64,000 nt of DNA from an uncultured Muribaculaceae bacterium (GCA_944320595.1 CALUIB010000007.1:1-64000); one strand, 5' to 3'; counted from the stretch's first letter, positions 1-9,363 are shown. Notes: a model not told the origin generated them from the letters alone. Translations and numbers: made by a program.

Positions 1-67
1 CCATCTTCCTAAAACGCCTATCTGCCAATAACTTTGCTACATTTTTCTGTTTATCACTTTTTATTCG

Positions 68-75
68 TACTTTTG
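68..75 (+). promoter_or_regulatory. -7 promoter box before the DUF3109 gene
   Basis: The octamer TACTTTTG fits the Bacteroidota -7 consensus TAnnTTTG and lies about 40 bases before the preferred ATG. A weak TCTG about 18 bases upstream could be the -33 element. Confidence 0.5.
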
Positions 76-116
76 TAGTGGTTATATCAAGATAAAACGT
101 GGACGAAGAAGAAATA

Positions 117-707
117 ATGCTGCAAATAAAAGATACTATCGTCAGCCTCGACATTGTGGAACGGTTTTTCCTGTGCGACCTTGATGCATGCCTTGGCGAA
201 TGTTGCATCGAGGGCGATGCCGGAGCTCCCATTACAAAAGAAGAATACGACAAAATTAAGGAGGTGCTGCCACAAGTGTGGAACGACTTGCTGCCTCGCG
301 CACAAGAGGAAATACGGGAAAAAGGCATTGGATATATCGACGAGGATGGCGACCTCGTCACCCAAATCATCGACGGCAAGAATTGCGTTTTCACCTGTTA
401 CGGAAAGAACGGGATGTGCCTGTGCGCCTTTGAAAAGGCATATAAGGAGGGGCGCATAGATTTCTACAAGCCAGTTTCGTGCCACCTTTACCCCTTGCGA
501 CTGAAAGAGTATGCTCAGTTCACGGCGGTGTCGTACCATCGCTGGAAGATATGCAAGGCCGCCGAGGTACTTGGACGCGCAAAAGGGGTAAGGCTTTACC
601 AGTTCCTGCGCGAACCGCTAATCCGCCGTTTTGGGGCCGAATGGTACGCCGAACTCGAAATGGCATGCAAATTGTATTTAGAAGAATACGGAGAGAACGG
701 TGAATAA
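117..707 (+). CDS. DUF3109 family cysteine-rich protein
   Basis: A 196-residue cytosolic protein that I recognise as the DUF3109 family, whose biochemical role is unknown. It is cysteine-rich, with Cys20, Cys25, Cys29 and Cys30 near the N-terminus and further cysteines around residues 90-125, a pattern that suggests metal binding. The N-terminal phrase CDLDACLGECC and the following EGDAGAP are typical of the family. I prefer ATG 117; an in-frame GTG at 99 would add six acidic residues. It has its own -7 box and is followed by a separate promoter for gpmI, so it is probably monocistronic. Metal binding is inferred from the cysteines only. Confidence 0.8.
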   Translation: MLQIKDTIVSLDIVERFFLCDLDACLGECCIEGDAGAPITKEEYDKIKEVLPQVWNDLLPRAQEEIREKGIGYIDEDGDLVTQIIDGKNCVFTCYGKNGMCLCAFEKAYKEGRIDFYKPVSCHLYPLRLKEYAQFTAVSYHRWKICKAAEVLGRAKGVRLYQFLREPLIRRFGAEWYAELEMACKLYLEEYGENGE

Positions 708-724
708 AATTCAAAACTGTTTCT

Positions 725-732
725 TAACTTTG
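725..732 (+). promoter_or_regulatory. -7 promoter box before gpmI
   Basis: TAACTTTG is an exact TAnnTTTG match 40 bases before the gpmI ATG at 772, giving a leader of about 30 nt. No clear -33 TTTG is visible at the expected spacing. Confidence 0.6.
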
Positions 733-771
733 TAGTTGGGAAAAATTTCACTAAAAAAACTATATAAGACT

Positions 772-2289
772 ATGGCAAAAAAAGCATTGTTGATGATTTT
801 GGATGGTTGGGGTATCGGCAACCACACCAAGTCGGACGTAATCTATTCTACTCCCACGCCCTATTGGGACAGCCTCTTGGCAAAGTACCCACATTCGCAG
901 CTCCAAGCAAGCGGCGAGAACGTGGGCTTGCCCGACGGACAGATGGGCAATTCAGAGGTAGGTCACCTGAACATAGGCGCAGGCCGTGTATTGTACCAAG
1001 ACTTGGTTAAGATAAACAAGGCAATAAAAGACGGGTCGATACTCGAAAATCCCGAAGTAAAATCGGCATTCTCGTATGCGCAAAAGACGGGGAAAGGAAT
1101 GCACTTCATGGGCTTGACTTCCACCGGCGGCGTACACAGCTCGTTTGAACACATATTGGCACTGTGCGACATTGCCAAGGAATATGGCTTGAAAGACGTA
1201 TTCCTGCACTGTTTCATGGATGGCCGCGACACCGACCCCAAAAGCGGGAAAGGGTTCATACACGACCTGCAAGAACACTGCAAGAAAAGCGCAGGCGTGG
1301 TGGCATCGATAATCGGACGCTATTATGCGATGGACCGCGACAAACGCTGGGACCGCGTGAAGGTTGCATACGACCAGCTCGTAAACGGCATAGGCGAAAA
1401 AGCCACCGACATGGAGGCCGCCATGCAACAGTCTTACGACAACGACGTGACCGATGAGTTTATCAAGCCTATCGTGAATGCCAATGTGGACGGACGCATC
1501 AAGGAAGGCGACGTGGTGATATTCTTCAACTATCGCAACGACCGCGCAAAGGAGATAACCACCGTACTCACCCAGCAAGATATGCCCGAACAAGGGATGC
1601 ACACAATCAAGGACTTGCAATACTATTGCATGACCCCGTATGACGCATCGTTCAAGGGTGTGCATATCCTATTCGACAAGGAGAATGTGAAAAACACGCT
1701 CGGCGAATACCTCTCGTCGCTCGGCAAGAAACAGCTGCACATTGCCGAAACCGAGAAATATGCCCACGTAACATTCTTCTTCAACGGTGGACGCGAAGCT
1801 CCGTTTGACGGTGAAGACCGCATACTTGTTCCTTCGCCAAAGGTTGCCACCTACGACTTGAAACCCGAAATGAGCGCCTTTGAAGTAAAGGACAAATTGG
1901 TAGAGGCTATCGACAGCGAAAAATACGACTTTATCGTGGTCAACTACGCCAACGGCGACATGGTGGGTCACACTGGCGTGTATGAGGCTATCGTAAAGGC
2001 CGTAAAGACTATCGACGCTTGCGTGGAAGGCACTGTGGAGGCTGCCAAAAAGCATGGTTACGAAGTAATTATCATTGCCGACCATGGCAATGCCGACCAT
2101 GCCCTCAACGATGACGGCACTCCCAACACAGCCCACTCGCTCAACCCCGTTCCGTGCGTGTATGTGACCGAAAATACCAATGCAAAAATAAGCAACGGCA
2201 TACTTGCCGACGTTGCACCAACATTGCTGCACATAATGGGCCTGCCGCAACCTGCCGAAATGACAGGCAAGCAGCTTATCGAGGACTAA
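772..2289 (+). CDS. gpmI: 2,3-bisphosphoglycerate-independent phosphoglycerate mutase
   Basis: Interconverts 3-phosphoglycerate and 2-phosphoglycerate in glycolysis and gluconeogenesis, cytosolic, manganese-dependent in this family. The 505-residue length is normal. The N-terminal LMILDGWG metal-binding motif is present, and the phosphorylated nucleophile is Ser61 in the motif [14 protein letters not shown] near residue 440 supplies the second metal site. ATG 772 is chosen because the alternative upstream start at 736 lies only four bases after the -7 box, so it would not be transcribed. The gene has its own promoter and a strong terminator, so it is a single-gene unit. Confidence 0.97.
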   Translation: MAKKALLMILDGWGIGNHTKSDVIYSTPTPYWDSLLAKYPHSQLQASGENVGLPDGQMGNSEVGHLNIGAGRVLYQDLVKINKAIKDGSILENPEVKSAFSYAQKTGKGMHFMGLTSTGGVHSSFEHILALCDIAKEYGLKDVFLHCFMDGRDTDPKSGKGFIHDLQEHCKKSAGVVASIIGRYYAMDRDKRWDRVKVAYDQLVNGIGEKATDMEAAMQQSYDNDVTDEFIKPIVNANVDGRIKEGDVVIFFNYRNDRAKEITTVLTQQDMPEQGMHTIKDLQYYCMTPYDASFKGVHILFDKENVKNTLGEYLSSLGKKQLHIAETEKYAHVTFFFNGGREAPFDGEDRILVPSPKVATYDLKPEMSAFEVKDKLVEAIDSEKYDFIVVNYANGDMVGHTGVYEAIVKAVKTIDACVEGTVEAAKKHGYEVIIIADHGNADHALNDDGTPNTAHSLNPVPCVYVTENTNAKISNGILADVAPTLLHIMGLPQPAEMTGKQLIED

Positions 2290-2345
2290 TTGCATAAAGC
2301 TGCGTGGAATATAGGTAAATCGGCCTAACCATAAGCACACAATAA

Positions 2346-2398
2346 ATCCCAAAGATACCCGACAGCACAATTCCGTGCCGGTATCTTTGGGATTTTTT
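2346..2398 (+). terminator. Intrinsic terminator of gpmI
   Basis: A perfect 14-bp stem (2346-2359 pairing with 2380-2393) with a 20-nt loop is followed directly by TTTTTAT. It lies 57 bases after the gpmI stop. Confidence 0.9.
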
Positions 2399-2476
2399 AT
2401 TAATGCCGCACGGGCTTATCAGCAACCATACTTTTCAATTGCAGCAGATTTAGGAGGTTTTTCCACAGAATTTGCG

Positions 2477-2484
2477 TAATTTTG
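2477..2484 (+). promoter_or_regulatory. -7 promoter box before the sugar transporter
   Basis: TAATTTTG matches TAnnTTTG and lies 20 bases before the ATG at 2504. A T-rich stretch around 2458-2462 may serve as a degenerate -33 element. Confidence 0.55.
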
Positions 2485-2503
2485 CATTATAATAACATAA
2501 GCC

Positions 2504-3733
2504 ATGCAACAAGACGCAAAGAGACAGGCAAAAATCAACTTGGTTGCCAAGCAATACATTTTCCCGTTCGTCCTCATTACGATGCTGTTCTTCCTGTGGG
2601 GAGGCGCACGTGCCGTCATGGACGTTCTCAACAAGCACATCCAGCTGACAATGGATGTGACCAAGACCCATTCGGCTCTCATGCAAGCCGTGGTATATGG
2701 AGCTTATTTCCTTATGGCACTGCCTGCCGGGATGATGATACGCCGCCTTGGCACTCGCATAGGGGTCATAATAGGGTTGCTGCTTTTTGGCGGCGGCTCG
2801 CTGCTTTTCCTGCCGATAAGCGGCAATGTGGTTTTTGAATACGTCTTGCTGCCGCTTTTCATCATAGGGTGCGGCCTTGTGATACTCGAAACCGCTGCCA
2901 ACCCATACGTCACACTGCTTGGCGACCCACACACCTCGGCCGGGCGGCTCAATTTGGCCCAGTCGTTCAACGGCCTTGGCAGCATACTTGGCGTTTTGCT
3001 TGGCGGGCAGTTCTTCTTTGCCGAACGCGGCGGTGAGGCTGCCGACATTGCCATTCCATACTCCGTCATTGGCATAATAGTGCTTGCCGTGGCCGTATGC
3101 TTTTCAAGGATAAAGTTGCCCGAGCTCGTAACTGCCGAAAACGACGCCATCCACGGGCAAGCCATCCGCACTTCCCTTGGCGGCTATTTCTTCTTCGGCT
3201 TTGCCGCACTTATATGCTACGAAATTTCAGAAATATCAATCAATACATTCTTTATCAACTACATGACCGATGACGGGTTCCTCACGCCCAACACGGCATC
3301 ACTGCTGCTATCCATTGGAGGGCTGGGGCTGTTCATGGTGGGGCGCTTTGCCGGAAGTGCCTTGATGCGGCGCATTTCGTCGCAAAGGATACTGCTGGTT
3401 TGCGCCATCGGTACAGTGACAATGATGCTGCTTGCAGTGTTGCCACTCGGGGTGGTATCGAAGTGCGCCGTCATCGTGTGCTACGTGTTTGAAAGCATCA
3501 TGTTCCCCACTATCTTCGCTTTATCCATATCACGGCTCGGCAACCTCACCGAACGGGCATCTTCGATACTGATGATGAGCGTGGTTGGCGGAGCCATAGG
3601 CCCGTTGGCCATGGGATGGGTAGGCGACAATTTCTCAATCACCGCAGCCTTTGCCGTGCCGCTTGCAGGCTTTGTGGTTGTGCTTGCATTTGCTTGGTAT
3701 TCATTCGTAACTTCAAGGCATCAACAGGCATGA
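2504..3733 (+). CDS. Sugar MFS transporter, FucP / glucose-galactose type
   Basis: A 409-residue inner-membrane transporter of the major facilitator superfamily, closest in style to the fucose:proton symporter and glucose/galactose transporter group. Around twelve hydrophobic segments can be counted. Supporting sequence includes FFLWGGARAVMDVLNKH in helix 1 and the loop and helix phrase LETAANPYVTLLGDP, which is characteristic of this group; the usual AxxG-RxGxR loop appears as MMIRRLGTRIG. The substrate cannot be read from sequence. Its stop overlaps the rlmH start (ATGA), so the two are translationally coupled although functionally unrelated. Confidence 0.9.
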   Translation: MQQDAKRQAKINLVAKQYIFPFVLITMLFFLWGGARAVMDVLNKHIQLTMDVTKTHSALMQAVVYGAYFLMALPAGMMIRRLGTRIGVIIGLLLFGGGSLLFLPISGNVVFEYVLLPLFIIGCGLVILETAANPYVTLLGDPHTSAGRLNLAQSFNGLGSILGVLLGGQFFFAERGGEAADIAIPYSVIGIIVLAVAVCFSRIKLPELVTAENDAIHGQAIRTSLGGYFFFGFAALICYEISEISINTFFINYMTDDGFLTPNTASLLLSIGGLGLFMVGRFAGSALMRRISSQRILLVCAIGTVTMMLLAVLPLGVVSKCAVIVCYVFESIMFPTIFALSISRLGNLTERASSILMMSVVGGAIGPLAMGWVGDNFSITAAFAVPLAGFVVVLAFAWYSFVTSRHQQA

Positions 3734-4203
3734 AGATACTGCTTTTAGCCGTGGGCAAGACCTCGGCAAGGTATCTGTGCGACGGCATAGAGGAATATTG
3801 CAAACGCACGTCGCGCTACATACCATTTGAAATGAAATGCGTGAACGACGCAAAGAACACTCGCAACATCAATGAAACCCAGCAAAAGCTGAAAGAAGGT
3901 TCACTGATTTTGGCATCAATCGCACCACAAGACTATGTGGTTCTGCTCGACGAGCATGGGCGCGAATTTACATCGCGCGAATTTGCGACATACATCGAGC
4001 GGAAAATGCAGACCGTTGCTAAGCAATTGGTATTCATAATAGGCGGCCCCTACGGGTTCTCGCCCGAGGTAACAGCACGGGCAAACGACAAAATATCACT
4101 GTCGAAAATGACATTCTCGCATGAAATGGTGAGGCTGTTCTTCACCGAGCAGCTATATCGTGCCATGACCATTATCAACAATGAGCCATACCACCACGAT
4201 TAG
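3730..4203 (+). CDS. rlmH: 23S rRNA (pseudouridine-1915-N3)-methyltransferase RlmH
   Basis: SPOUT-class methyltransferase that uses SAM to methylate pseudouridine 1915 in helix 69 of 23S rRNA. The 157-residue size is typical. The C-terminal knot motif reads FIIGGPYGF, followed by KISLSKMTFSHEMVRLFFTEQLYRA, the family signature (here given across residues 117-147), and the protein ends with the usual YHHD-type tail. The ATG at 3730 overlaps the transporter stop as ATGA. The gene ends six bases before the convergent hemW stop. Confidence 0.96.
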   Translation: MKILLLAVGKTSARYLCDGIEEYCKRTSRYIPFEMKCVNDAKNTRNINETQQKLKEGSLILASIAPQDYVVLLDEHGREFTSREFATYIERKMQTVAKQLVFIIGGPYGFSPEVTARANDKISLSKMTFSHEMVRLFFTEQLYRAMTIINNEPYHHD

Positions 4204-4209
4204 CGCACC

Positions 4210-5346
4210 TCACGCCTCAACATACATCAGTTCCCTTATAATCATGTCGGACAGCATAACACCGCTGCGGCTGAGCCTGTAAACACTTCCATCATTCTCA
4301 ACCAGTCCGGCATCGACAAATTGCCTTGCCGTGCGCAGGAAATGACTGTAATACGGCTCGCCATACTCTATACGCAACTGTGCCGCATCCAGTCCGCGGC
4401 TTGTGCGCAGCCGCAACATCACCTCCTCGTCATACCTCTCACCCACGCTTTCAGCATCGCCTACAGCAGCAACATTCCCACTGCCGATAGCCGACATATA
4501 TGTTTTTATGTCAGCTGGATTATAACTCCTCACTCCACGCGTATAACTGTGTGCCGAGGCACCAAGCCCCAAATAGGCGGTCTTGTTCCAATAATTTGAA
4601 TTATGCCGGGAATGATAACCAGGTAGCGCAAAATTCGATATTTCGTAATGCTCATACCCATTCAGCCTAAGCACATCGGCCATCAGTTCATACATCTTCA
4701 CGCAAGTATCGTCATCTACCACGTCGATTGCACCGTTGCATAGCATTCTATGCAAGCGTGTCCCTTCCTCATAGCTCAAGTTGTAGCACGAAATATGCTT
4801 GGGCTTCAAGTTCACGGCCACGTCGAGCGAATGCCGCCACGACTGCATCGTCTGCCCAGGAATGCCATATATCAAGTCGATGCTTATGTTGTCTATTCCG
4901 CCTTTCAATACGGTCTCGTATGCGGCCACAGCTCGGGCGGAGTCATGCCTGCGGTTAATGAACTTCAACTCATCATCAACGAAACTTTGCACACCCATGC
5001 TCACCCTGTTTATGCCTGCCTGCCTATACTTTTCAACCAAGGCTGACGTTACATCATCGGGATTAACCTCAATAGTGAACTCCTCTACTTGCAACAGGTC
5101 GAAATTATCGCGCAAGTTGCCCTCGATTTTTAGCAATTCCTCCACAGGCAGCAAGGAAGGGGTGCCGCCGCCAATGTAAACAGTCTTCACGGCATCGCCT
5201 TGCAATTCCTCCCTCCGCAGCCCGGCCTCCCGGCACAAGGCATCGGCGTAATCTTGCACCACACCCGTTCGAGCCGCTATCGAATAAAAGTCGCAATATA
5301 TGCACTTGCGCTTGCAGAATGGTATATGAACGTATATCCCGGCCAT
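4210..5346 (-). CDS. hemW: Radical SAM haem chaperone HemW
   Basis: Radical SAM protein of the HemW family (formerly annotated as an oxygen-independent coproporphyrinogen oxidase), believed to deliver haem to target proteins. It has 378 residues. The iron-sulfur cluster motif CKRKCIYC uses Cys11, Cys15 and Cys18, with the extra family cysteine missing as expected for HemW rather than HemN. GGGTPS and the C-terminal HemN-type domain are present. ATG 5346 is chosen because an upstream in-frame start at 5391 would be read through a terminator hairpin. The gene follows dnaA on the same strand, separated by that hairpin. Confidence 0.92.
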   Translation of the reverse strand: MAGIYVHIPFCKRKCIYCDFYSIAARTGVVQDYADALCREAGLRREELQGDAVKTVYIGGGTPSLLPVEELLKIEGNLRDNFDLLQVEEFTIEVNPDDVTSALVEKYRQAGINRVSMGVQSFVDDELKFINRRHDSARAVAAYETVLKGGIDNISIDLIYGIPGQTMQSWRHSLDVAVNLKPKHISCYNLSYEEGTRLHRMLCNGAIDVVDDDTCVKMYELMADVLRLNGYEHYEISNFALPGYHSRHNSNYWNKTAYLGLGASAHSYTRGVRSYNPADIKTYMSAIGSGNVAAVGDAESVGERYDEEVMLRLRTSRGLDAAQLRIEYGEPYYSHFLRTARQFVDAGLVENDGSVYRLSRSGVMLSDMIIRELMYVEA

Positions 5347-5352
5347 ACTTAT

Positions 5353-5386
5353 AAAAAAATTGCCCGATACACGTGTGACCGGGCAA
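5353..5386 (-). terminator. Terminator or attenuator between dnaA and hemW
   Basis: On the minus strand a 7-bp GC-rich stem (5380-5386 with 5360-5366) encloses the palindrome ACACGTGT and is followed by seven T residues ending only about seven bases before the hemW ATG. It can end dnaA transcripts, but its position also allows it to act as an attenuator for hemW. Confidence 0.75.
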
Positions 5387-5409
5387 AGCATTATTACTGT
5401 TTTCTTACC

Positions 5410-6807
5410 TTATTTCTTCAATTCACCTTCGATTATTGCCAAGTCCTCACGCAACTGTTTTTCAAGTGCCATGCGCTGCTCTATGCTGCTGCAAGCATAC
5501 AACACCGTGGCATGGTTGCGCGACAGCCTTACACCGATGTTAGTCGATGACATGGGCGTGTATTTCTTGGCAAGATACATGACCACCTGCCTGGCATCCG
5601 AAATCTCACGCTTGCGCGATTTGCTGTATAACAGGTCGCTGTTGATGTTATAATAGTTGCACACAGTCTCGGCAATCAGGTCGAAAGTAACCTGACGTTT
5701 CGACACCTTGACGGCATTGGCCATTACGGCACGAGCCAAGTCCATCGATATTTCTTGATTGAGCATGGTGGCATGAGCCAGCAACGACACCACTATGCCT
5801 TCAAGTTCTCTTATACTGTCGGTCACGTTGGCGGCAATATAATCGAGAATGTCGTCGGAAATCGACAAACCGTCTTGCCGGGCACGCATGGCCAGCACTT
5901 CTCGGCGCAATTCATAGTCGGGAGCGCCAAGCTCCACAGTCATGCCCCATTTGAAACGCGAAATCAATCGCGGCACCATCCCGTCCATGTCAACCGGTCG
6001 GCAGTCGCTCGACATGATTAACTGCTTTTGGTTTTGGTGCAAATGGTTAAATATATGGAAGAAGGTGTTCTGCGTTGCTGTTTTCCCAGCAAGGTCTTGA
6101 ATATCGTCGATTATCAGCACGTCGATGCTTTGATAAAAATTGATAAACTCGTTGACCTTGTTATTCCGCACCGCCGTTGTATATTGGTTCTCAAAAACCC
6201 TCGCCGTTATATAAAGCACACGGCTGCGCGGATTTACCTCCTTCGAGCGTATGCCTATCGCCTCAATCAAGTGCGTCTTGCCCACGCCCGTCGGGCCGAA
6301 CACAAACAACGGGTTAAACGTCTTGCAACGCGGATCATTGGCAATAGCCTTGCCTATGCTCACGGCAAGCTTGTTGCTCATGCTGTCGCAATAGTTCTCG
6401 AAAGTATATTTCGGGTTCAATTGCGGGTCTATGTCGCCATAATCAACCTGCCTGAACGGATTGCCCACTTGCTGCTGCGATTGTTCAAGGCGGTTCTTTA
6501 TTACAGGACTCTCCTTGGGGCTTTCTATCGACACCCCGGTACCAGGATCCTTGTTTACTACATTGAAATTAAACGTGACTTTGAAATCAGGCCCGAATAC
6601 ACGTTCAAAAGCCCTGCTCATCAATGAGTAGAACTTGCTTTCTATCTGCTCGGCAAAGAACAAAGACGGCACATGCAGTAATATGCGGTTATGCTCAAAC
6701 CCTTGATATTCCAACGGTTCGAACCATGCACGATAATGTTCGGGCGACACATTATCTTGGAAAAGTTTCATGCACTTTTCCCATCTTGGATCTTGCTGTA
6801 CGTTCAT
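5410..6807 (-). CDS. dnaA: Chromosomal replication initiator DnaA
   Basis: AAA+ ATPase that binds DnaA boxes and opens the replication origin. The 465 residues show domain I (about 1-85), a short linker, the ATPase domain with Walker A GPTGVGKTH at 171-179 and Walker B VLIIDDIQ, and C-terminal domain IV with the DnaA helix-turn-helix signature around SRNHATVLYA. The start is ATG 6807 (MNVQQDPRW). It stands alone here, upstream of hemW, not beside dnaN or gyrB. The upstream region is AT-rich but I see no cluster of DnaA boxes. Confidence 0.98.
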   Translation of the reverse strand: MNVQQDPRWEKCMKLFQDNVSPEHYRAWFEPLEYQGFEHNRILLHVPSLFFAEQIESKFYSLMSRAFERVFGPDFKVTFNFNVVNKDPGTGVSIESPKESPVIKNRLEQSQQQVGNPFRQVDYGDIDPQLNPKYTFENYCDSMSNKLAVSIGKAIANDPRCKTFNPLFVFGPTGVGKTHLIEAIGIRSKEVNPRSRVLYITARVFENQYTTAVRNNKVNEFINFYQSIDVLIIDDIQDLAGKTATQNTFFHIFNHLHQNQKQLIMSSDCRPVDMDGMVPRLISRFKWGMTVELGAPDYELRREVLAMRARQDGLSISDDILDYIAANVTDSIRELEGIVVSLLAHATMLNQEISMDLARAVMANAVKVSKRQVTFDLIAETVCNYYNINSDLLYSKSRKREISDARQVVMYLAKKYTPMSSTNIGVRLSRNHATVLYACSSIEQRMALEKQLREDLAIIEGELKK

Positions 6808-7153
6808 TACAATGTTGCTTGCTTATAGTTTTTCGACTACAAAATTTCACAAAAAAATCGACATAAAAAAATTGTTACTTTCTTGTTATTTTAGATATTA
6901 TTATAACCTATCTGAAATACAAGCGATTGAACAACCTGTGTTTTCAAAGCTGCACATTGGGCAGTTTCATTTTGCTAAGCACGTAAATAACACACTGTTA
7001 CAGTCTCAAAATGCAAACATACACACCGTCCAACCAATATACCTTATCGCTCAAAAAGCACCTAATTACTAAACCCGTGCGACAAATCCGCGCAAACGGG
7101 CTTATTTGGAATGTTTCCAAATAAGCCCGTTTCAATGTCTTTTGGCTTATTCG
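6808..7153. other. AT-rich intergenic region upstream of dnaA
   Basis: This 346-base stretch holds no credible gene. It is strongly AT-rich at 6840-6905. CAAACATA at 7014-7021 reads TATGTTTG on the minus strand and could be a -7 box for dnaA with a roughly 200-nt leader, but no -33 element is at the right spacing. I found no TTATCCACA-type boxes. A long inverted repeat at 7094-7132 is listed separately. Confidence 0.6.
7094..7132 (-). terminator. 18-bp perfect hairpin after the MCE gene
   Basis: The arms 7094-7111 and 7115-7132 are perfectly complementary with a 3-nt loop. It lies 22 bases after the stop of the minus-strand MCE gene. There is no T-tract on either side, so termination is likely but not certain. 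Confidence 0.6.
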
Positions 7154-8041
7154 TTAGAACACCTTTATAGTCACATACCTCTTGGGATTTTTCTTTATGT
7201 CGATAAACAGCGAGTCAAGGCTCATCACAGCCCCGTCGAGATGGTCGTAAAGACCACGGCTGTTAATCAGCATTCCCAAGCTCGATTCCGTGCTATTAAG
7301 TTTTGCCGTCATTTCATTCAACTGCCCCACAGTGGCATTTATGCCGACCATGGTTGAATCGATAGGCATTTCGCTAAGTTTTGCCGACAGCCCGTTAAGG
7401 TTGCCCGATATGCTATCTAAGTTGGTAGTCACCCCTTGCACATTATTCATTATGGCCGGCAGCATTTGCGACAATTCACGGCTGCTCGCCTCAAGATTGG
7501 CAGTTATGGCATCAAGCCTGTCAACCGACTGTTGCAATGCCGGATTACCGACAATAGCGTTCAGCCCCGTGAGTATGCTGTCAACTTTTGGCAACAAGCC
7601 CGACACGCTTGGCAGCAGCTTGCCACCCACTTCGTCCATAAGCCCTGCGGCATTTTCTCCAGGGATTTTGCCGCCAACTTCATAGAATGTGTCGCCTTTT
7701 GCCAGTTCCAATTCTATTTGCGCCGTTCCAAGCAGGTCGCTCGCAAGCACAGCTTTCGACCCCACAGGTATGCGCAAGTCTTTTTCAAGCCCTAGCAGAA
7801 CCACAAGCGAGCCGGTGTTATAATCATAATTTATCTCCCTCACCAATCCTATTTGATAACCATTGATTGTAACCGGTGCTGAATCGGTAAGTCCTGCCAC
7901 ATTTTTAAATTCCACATAATAGAAATTGGCAGGTTTGAACAGGTTCACACCCTTCAAGTATTCTATGCCCCAAAACAGGACAGCCAAACTTATTATTACA
8001 GCAATGGCTATTTTTACCTCTTTTGAAAAAAATTTCTTCAT
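7154..8041 (-). CDS. MCE-domain lipid-transport protein, MlaD type
   Basis: A 295-residue inner-membrane-anchored periplasmic protein with one N-terminal transmembrane helix (about residues 10-28) and an MCE domain around residues 38-125 (phrases VAGLTDSAPVTINGYQIGLV and GSKAVLASDLLGTAQIEL). The remaining part is alpha-helical and rich in LN and S repeats, as expected for the helical barrel of MlaD-type rings. MCE proteins ferry phospholipids between membranes with an MlaF/MlaE ABC transporter; candidates for these lie at 12.2-13.8 kb and not beside it. It follows the amidase gene by 36 bases, so the two are probably co-transcribed. Confidence 0.9.
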   Translation of the reverse strand: MKKFFSKEVKIAIAVIISLAVLFWGIEYLKGVNLFKPANFYYVEFKNVAGLTDSAPVTINGYQIGLVREINYDYNTGSLVVLLGLEKDLRIPVGSKAVLASDLLGTAQIELELAKGDTFYEVGGKIPGENAAGLMDEVGGKLLPSVSGLLPKVDSILTGLNAIVGNPALQQSVDRLDAITANLEASSRELSQMLPAIMNNVQGVTTNLDSISGNLNGLSAKLSEMPIDSTMVGINATVGQLNEMTAKLNSTESSLGMLINSRGLYDHLDGAVMSLDSLFIDIKKNPKRYVTIKVF

Positions 8042-8077
8042 ACAATTATCTTTGTGCGTTTCTTTTTTTTGTGTTTC

Positions 8078-9160
8078 TTACTCTAATTTTCCATTCTTAG
8101 ATGTTACTATGTAGGCATCCTTGAATTTGCGTTTCACCTTGCGCAATATTTTTTCTGCTTCTTTCGGGTCGGTAGTCGAACCGTAGGTGTATTTGTATAT
8201 ATTGCCGCTTTTATGCCGTTCTACGCCTTTAAGCCCCTTGAACTCGCTGGAATTTGACGGCAATTTTGAACGCCCGGCCAAAATCTGCACTTTATACACA
8301 ATTTCACTCCCGCCGTTATCCACCAATGGCTGCTTGCTGTCATCTTCACGCTGCTCTGGCTTTTGCGGCTCGAATTGCTTTGCGTTGCCGTCATGGTTCA
8401 ATCGGCGATATTCCACAAGTGCGTTATACAGCGATTCGGCCAGTGCCTTCTGCCCTTCTTCCGAAGCCATGTATTTTTCTTGCGTGGGATTGCATATAAA
8501 ATCAAGTTCCACAAGCACCGATGGCATGGCAGTTTCCCTTATTACCAAGAATCCAGCTTGGCGCACACCGCGGTCAATGCGTCCGGCAGTAGCCTTGAAT
8601 TCCTTTTGCAGCAGCGAGGCAAAATCAACGCTTTGCTCCAAGTAATGATTCTGATATATTTCATTTATTATATACGACTCGGCCGAATTTGGGTCAAACC
8701 CCTTATAAGTAGTGGTATAATCCTCTTCAAGCGAGATAACCGAGTTTTCGCGCATTGCCACTTCCAAGTTGTCTTCGGTGCGATGTAAGCCAAGCGTGTA
8801 AGTTGCCGTACCTTTGATTTTGTTCCTGTTCTTGTTCCTCTTGTCAAGCGAATTAGTGTGTATCGACACGAAAAGGTCGCCTTTGGCGGCATTGGCTATG
8901 TTGGCACGTTCCTGCAGCGGAACAAACTTATCGCGGCGGCGCGTATATACCACCTCGACATCATCCATACGCTTCTCTACGAATTCGCCAAACTTCAATG
9001 CCACGCCCAAATTAATATTCTTTTCGTAATTATTCCGTCCTGGAGCGCCCACGTCTTTCCCACCATGGCCTGGGTCGATAACCAGTACGAAATTGTTATC
9101 TTCGGCCATGCAAGGAAAAACCGACAGACAAAATATAATAAATGCAAATAATTTGTTCAT
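8078..9160 (-). CDS. Secreted N-acetylmuramoyl-L-alanine amidase with SPOR tail
   Basis: Cuts the bond between N-acetylmuramic acid and L-alanine in peptidoglycan, most likely during cell separation. The 360 residues comprise a signal peptide (1-19, ending PCMA), an Amidase_3 catalytic domain with zinc ligands His32 (DPGHGG), Glu46 and His101 (SIHTN) and the later catalytic Glu in VELDF, and a C-terminal SPOR-like domain from about 290 (YKVQILAG onward) that in the family binds denuded glycan strands. ATG 9160 is preferred over an upstream start because it gives a clean signal peptide. It heads a two-gene unit with the MCE gene. Confidence 0.92.
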   Translation of the reverse strand: MNKLFAFIIFCLSVFPCMAEDNNFVLVIDPGHGGKDVGAPGRNNYEKNINLGVALKFGEFVEKRMDDVEVVYTRRRDKFVPLQERANIANAAKGDLFVSIHTNSLDKRNKNRNKIKGTATYTLGLHRTEDNLEVAMRENSVISLEEDYTTTYKGFDPNSAESYIINEIYQNHYLEQSVDFASLLQKEFKATAGRIDRGVRQAGFLVIRETAMPSVLVELDFICNPTQEKYMASEEGQKALAESLYNALVEYRRLNHDGNAKQFEPQKPEQREDDSKQPLVDNGGSEIVYKVQILAGRSKLPSNSSEFKGLKGVERHKSGNIYKYTYGSTTDPKEAEKILRKVKRKFKDAYIVTSKNGKLE

Positions 9161-9185
9161 TTCAGATTTTGGTAAAAAACCGTTG

Positions 9186-9193
9186 CAAAAATA
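9186..9193 (-). promoter_or_regulatory. -7 promoter box before the amidase gene
   Basis: On the minus strand TATTTTTG matches TAnnTTTG, 26 bases before the amidase ATG. No good -33 element is seen. Confidence 0.45.
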
Positions 9194-9287
9194 GCAAAAT
9201 AGCTGCAATTGGCCTGCTTGTATATGGGGAAAAATCCTCGCCTATTCTTTTTTTTGCTAAATAAAAGGAGAAATGTAACTAATTTCC

Positions 9288-9317
9288 ATTGTCATATTTT
9301 ATTTTTTACTAAATTTG
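9288..9317 (+). promoter_or_regulatory. Promoter of aroE
   Basis: ATTG at 9288-9291 and TAAATTTG at 9310-9317 are separated by 18 bases, close to the usual 19-21. The leader would be about 40 nt. Confidence 0.6.
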
Positions 9318-9363
9318 TGTGCATCATGTTTTCACAACTTTAACAAACCTAAAGCACACGTCT

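Noticed and set aside
5347..5391. An upstream start for hemW at 5391
   Set aside because: These 15 extra residues would be encoded by the terminator hairpin, and the family starts at the chosen ATG.
6808..7093. The AT-rich stretch as a replication origin
   Set aside because: No TTATCCACA-type DnaA boxes or regular repeats are visible, so AT content alone is not enough.
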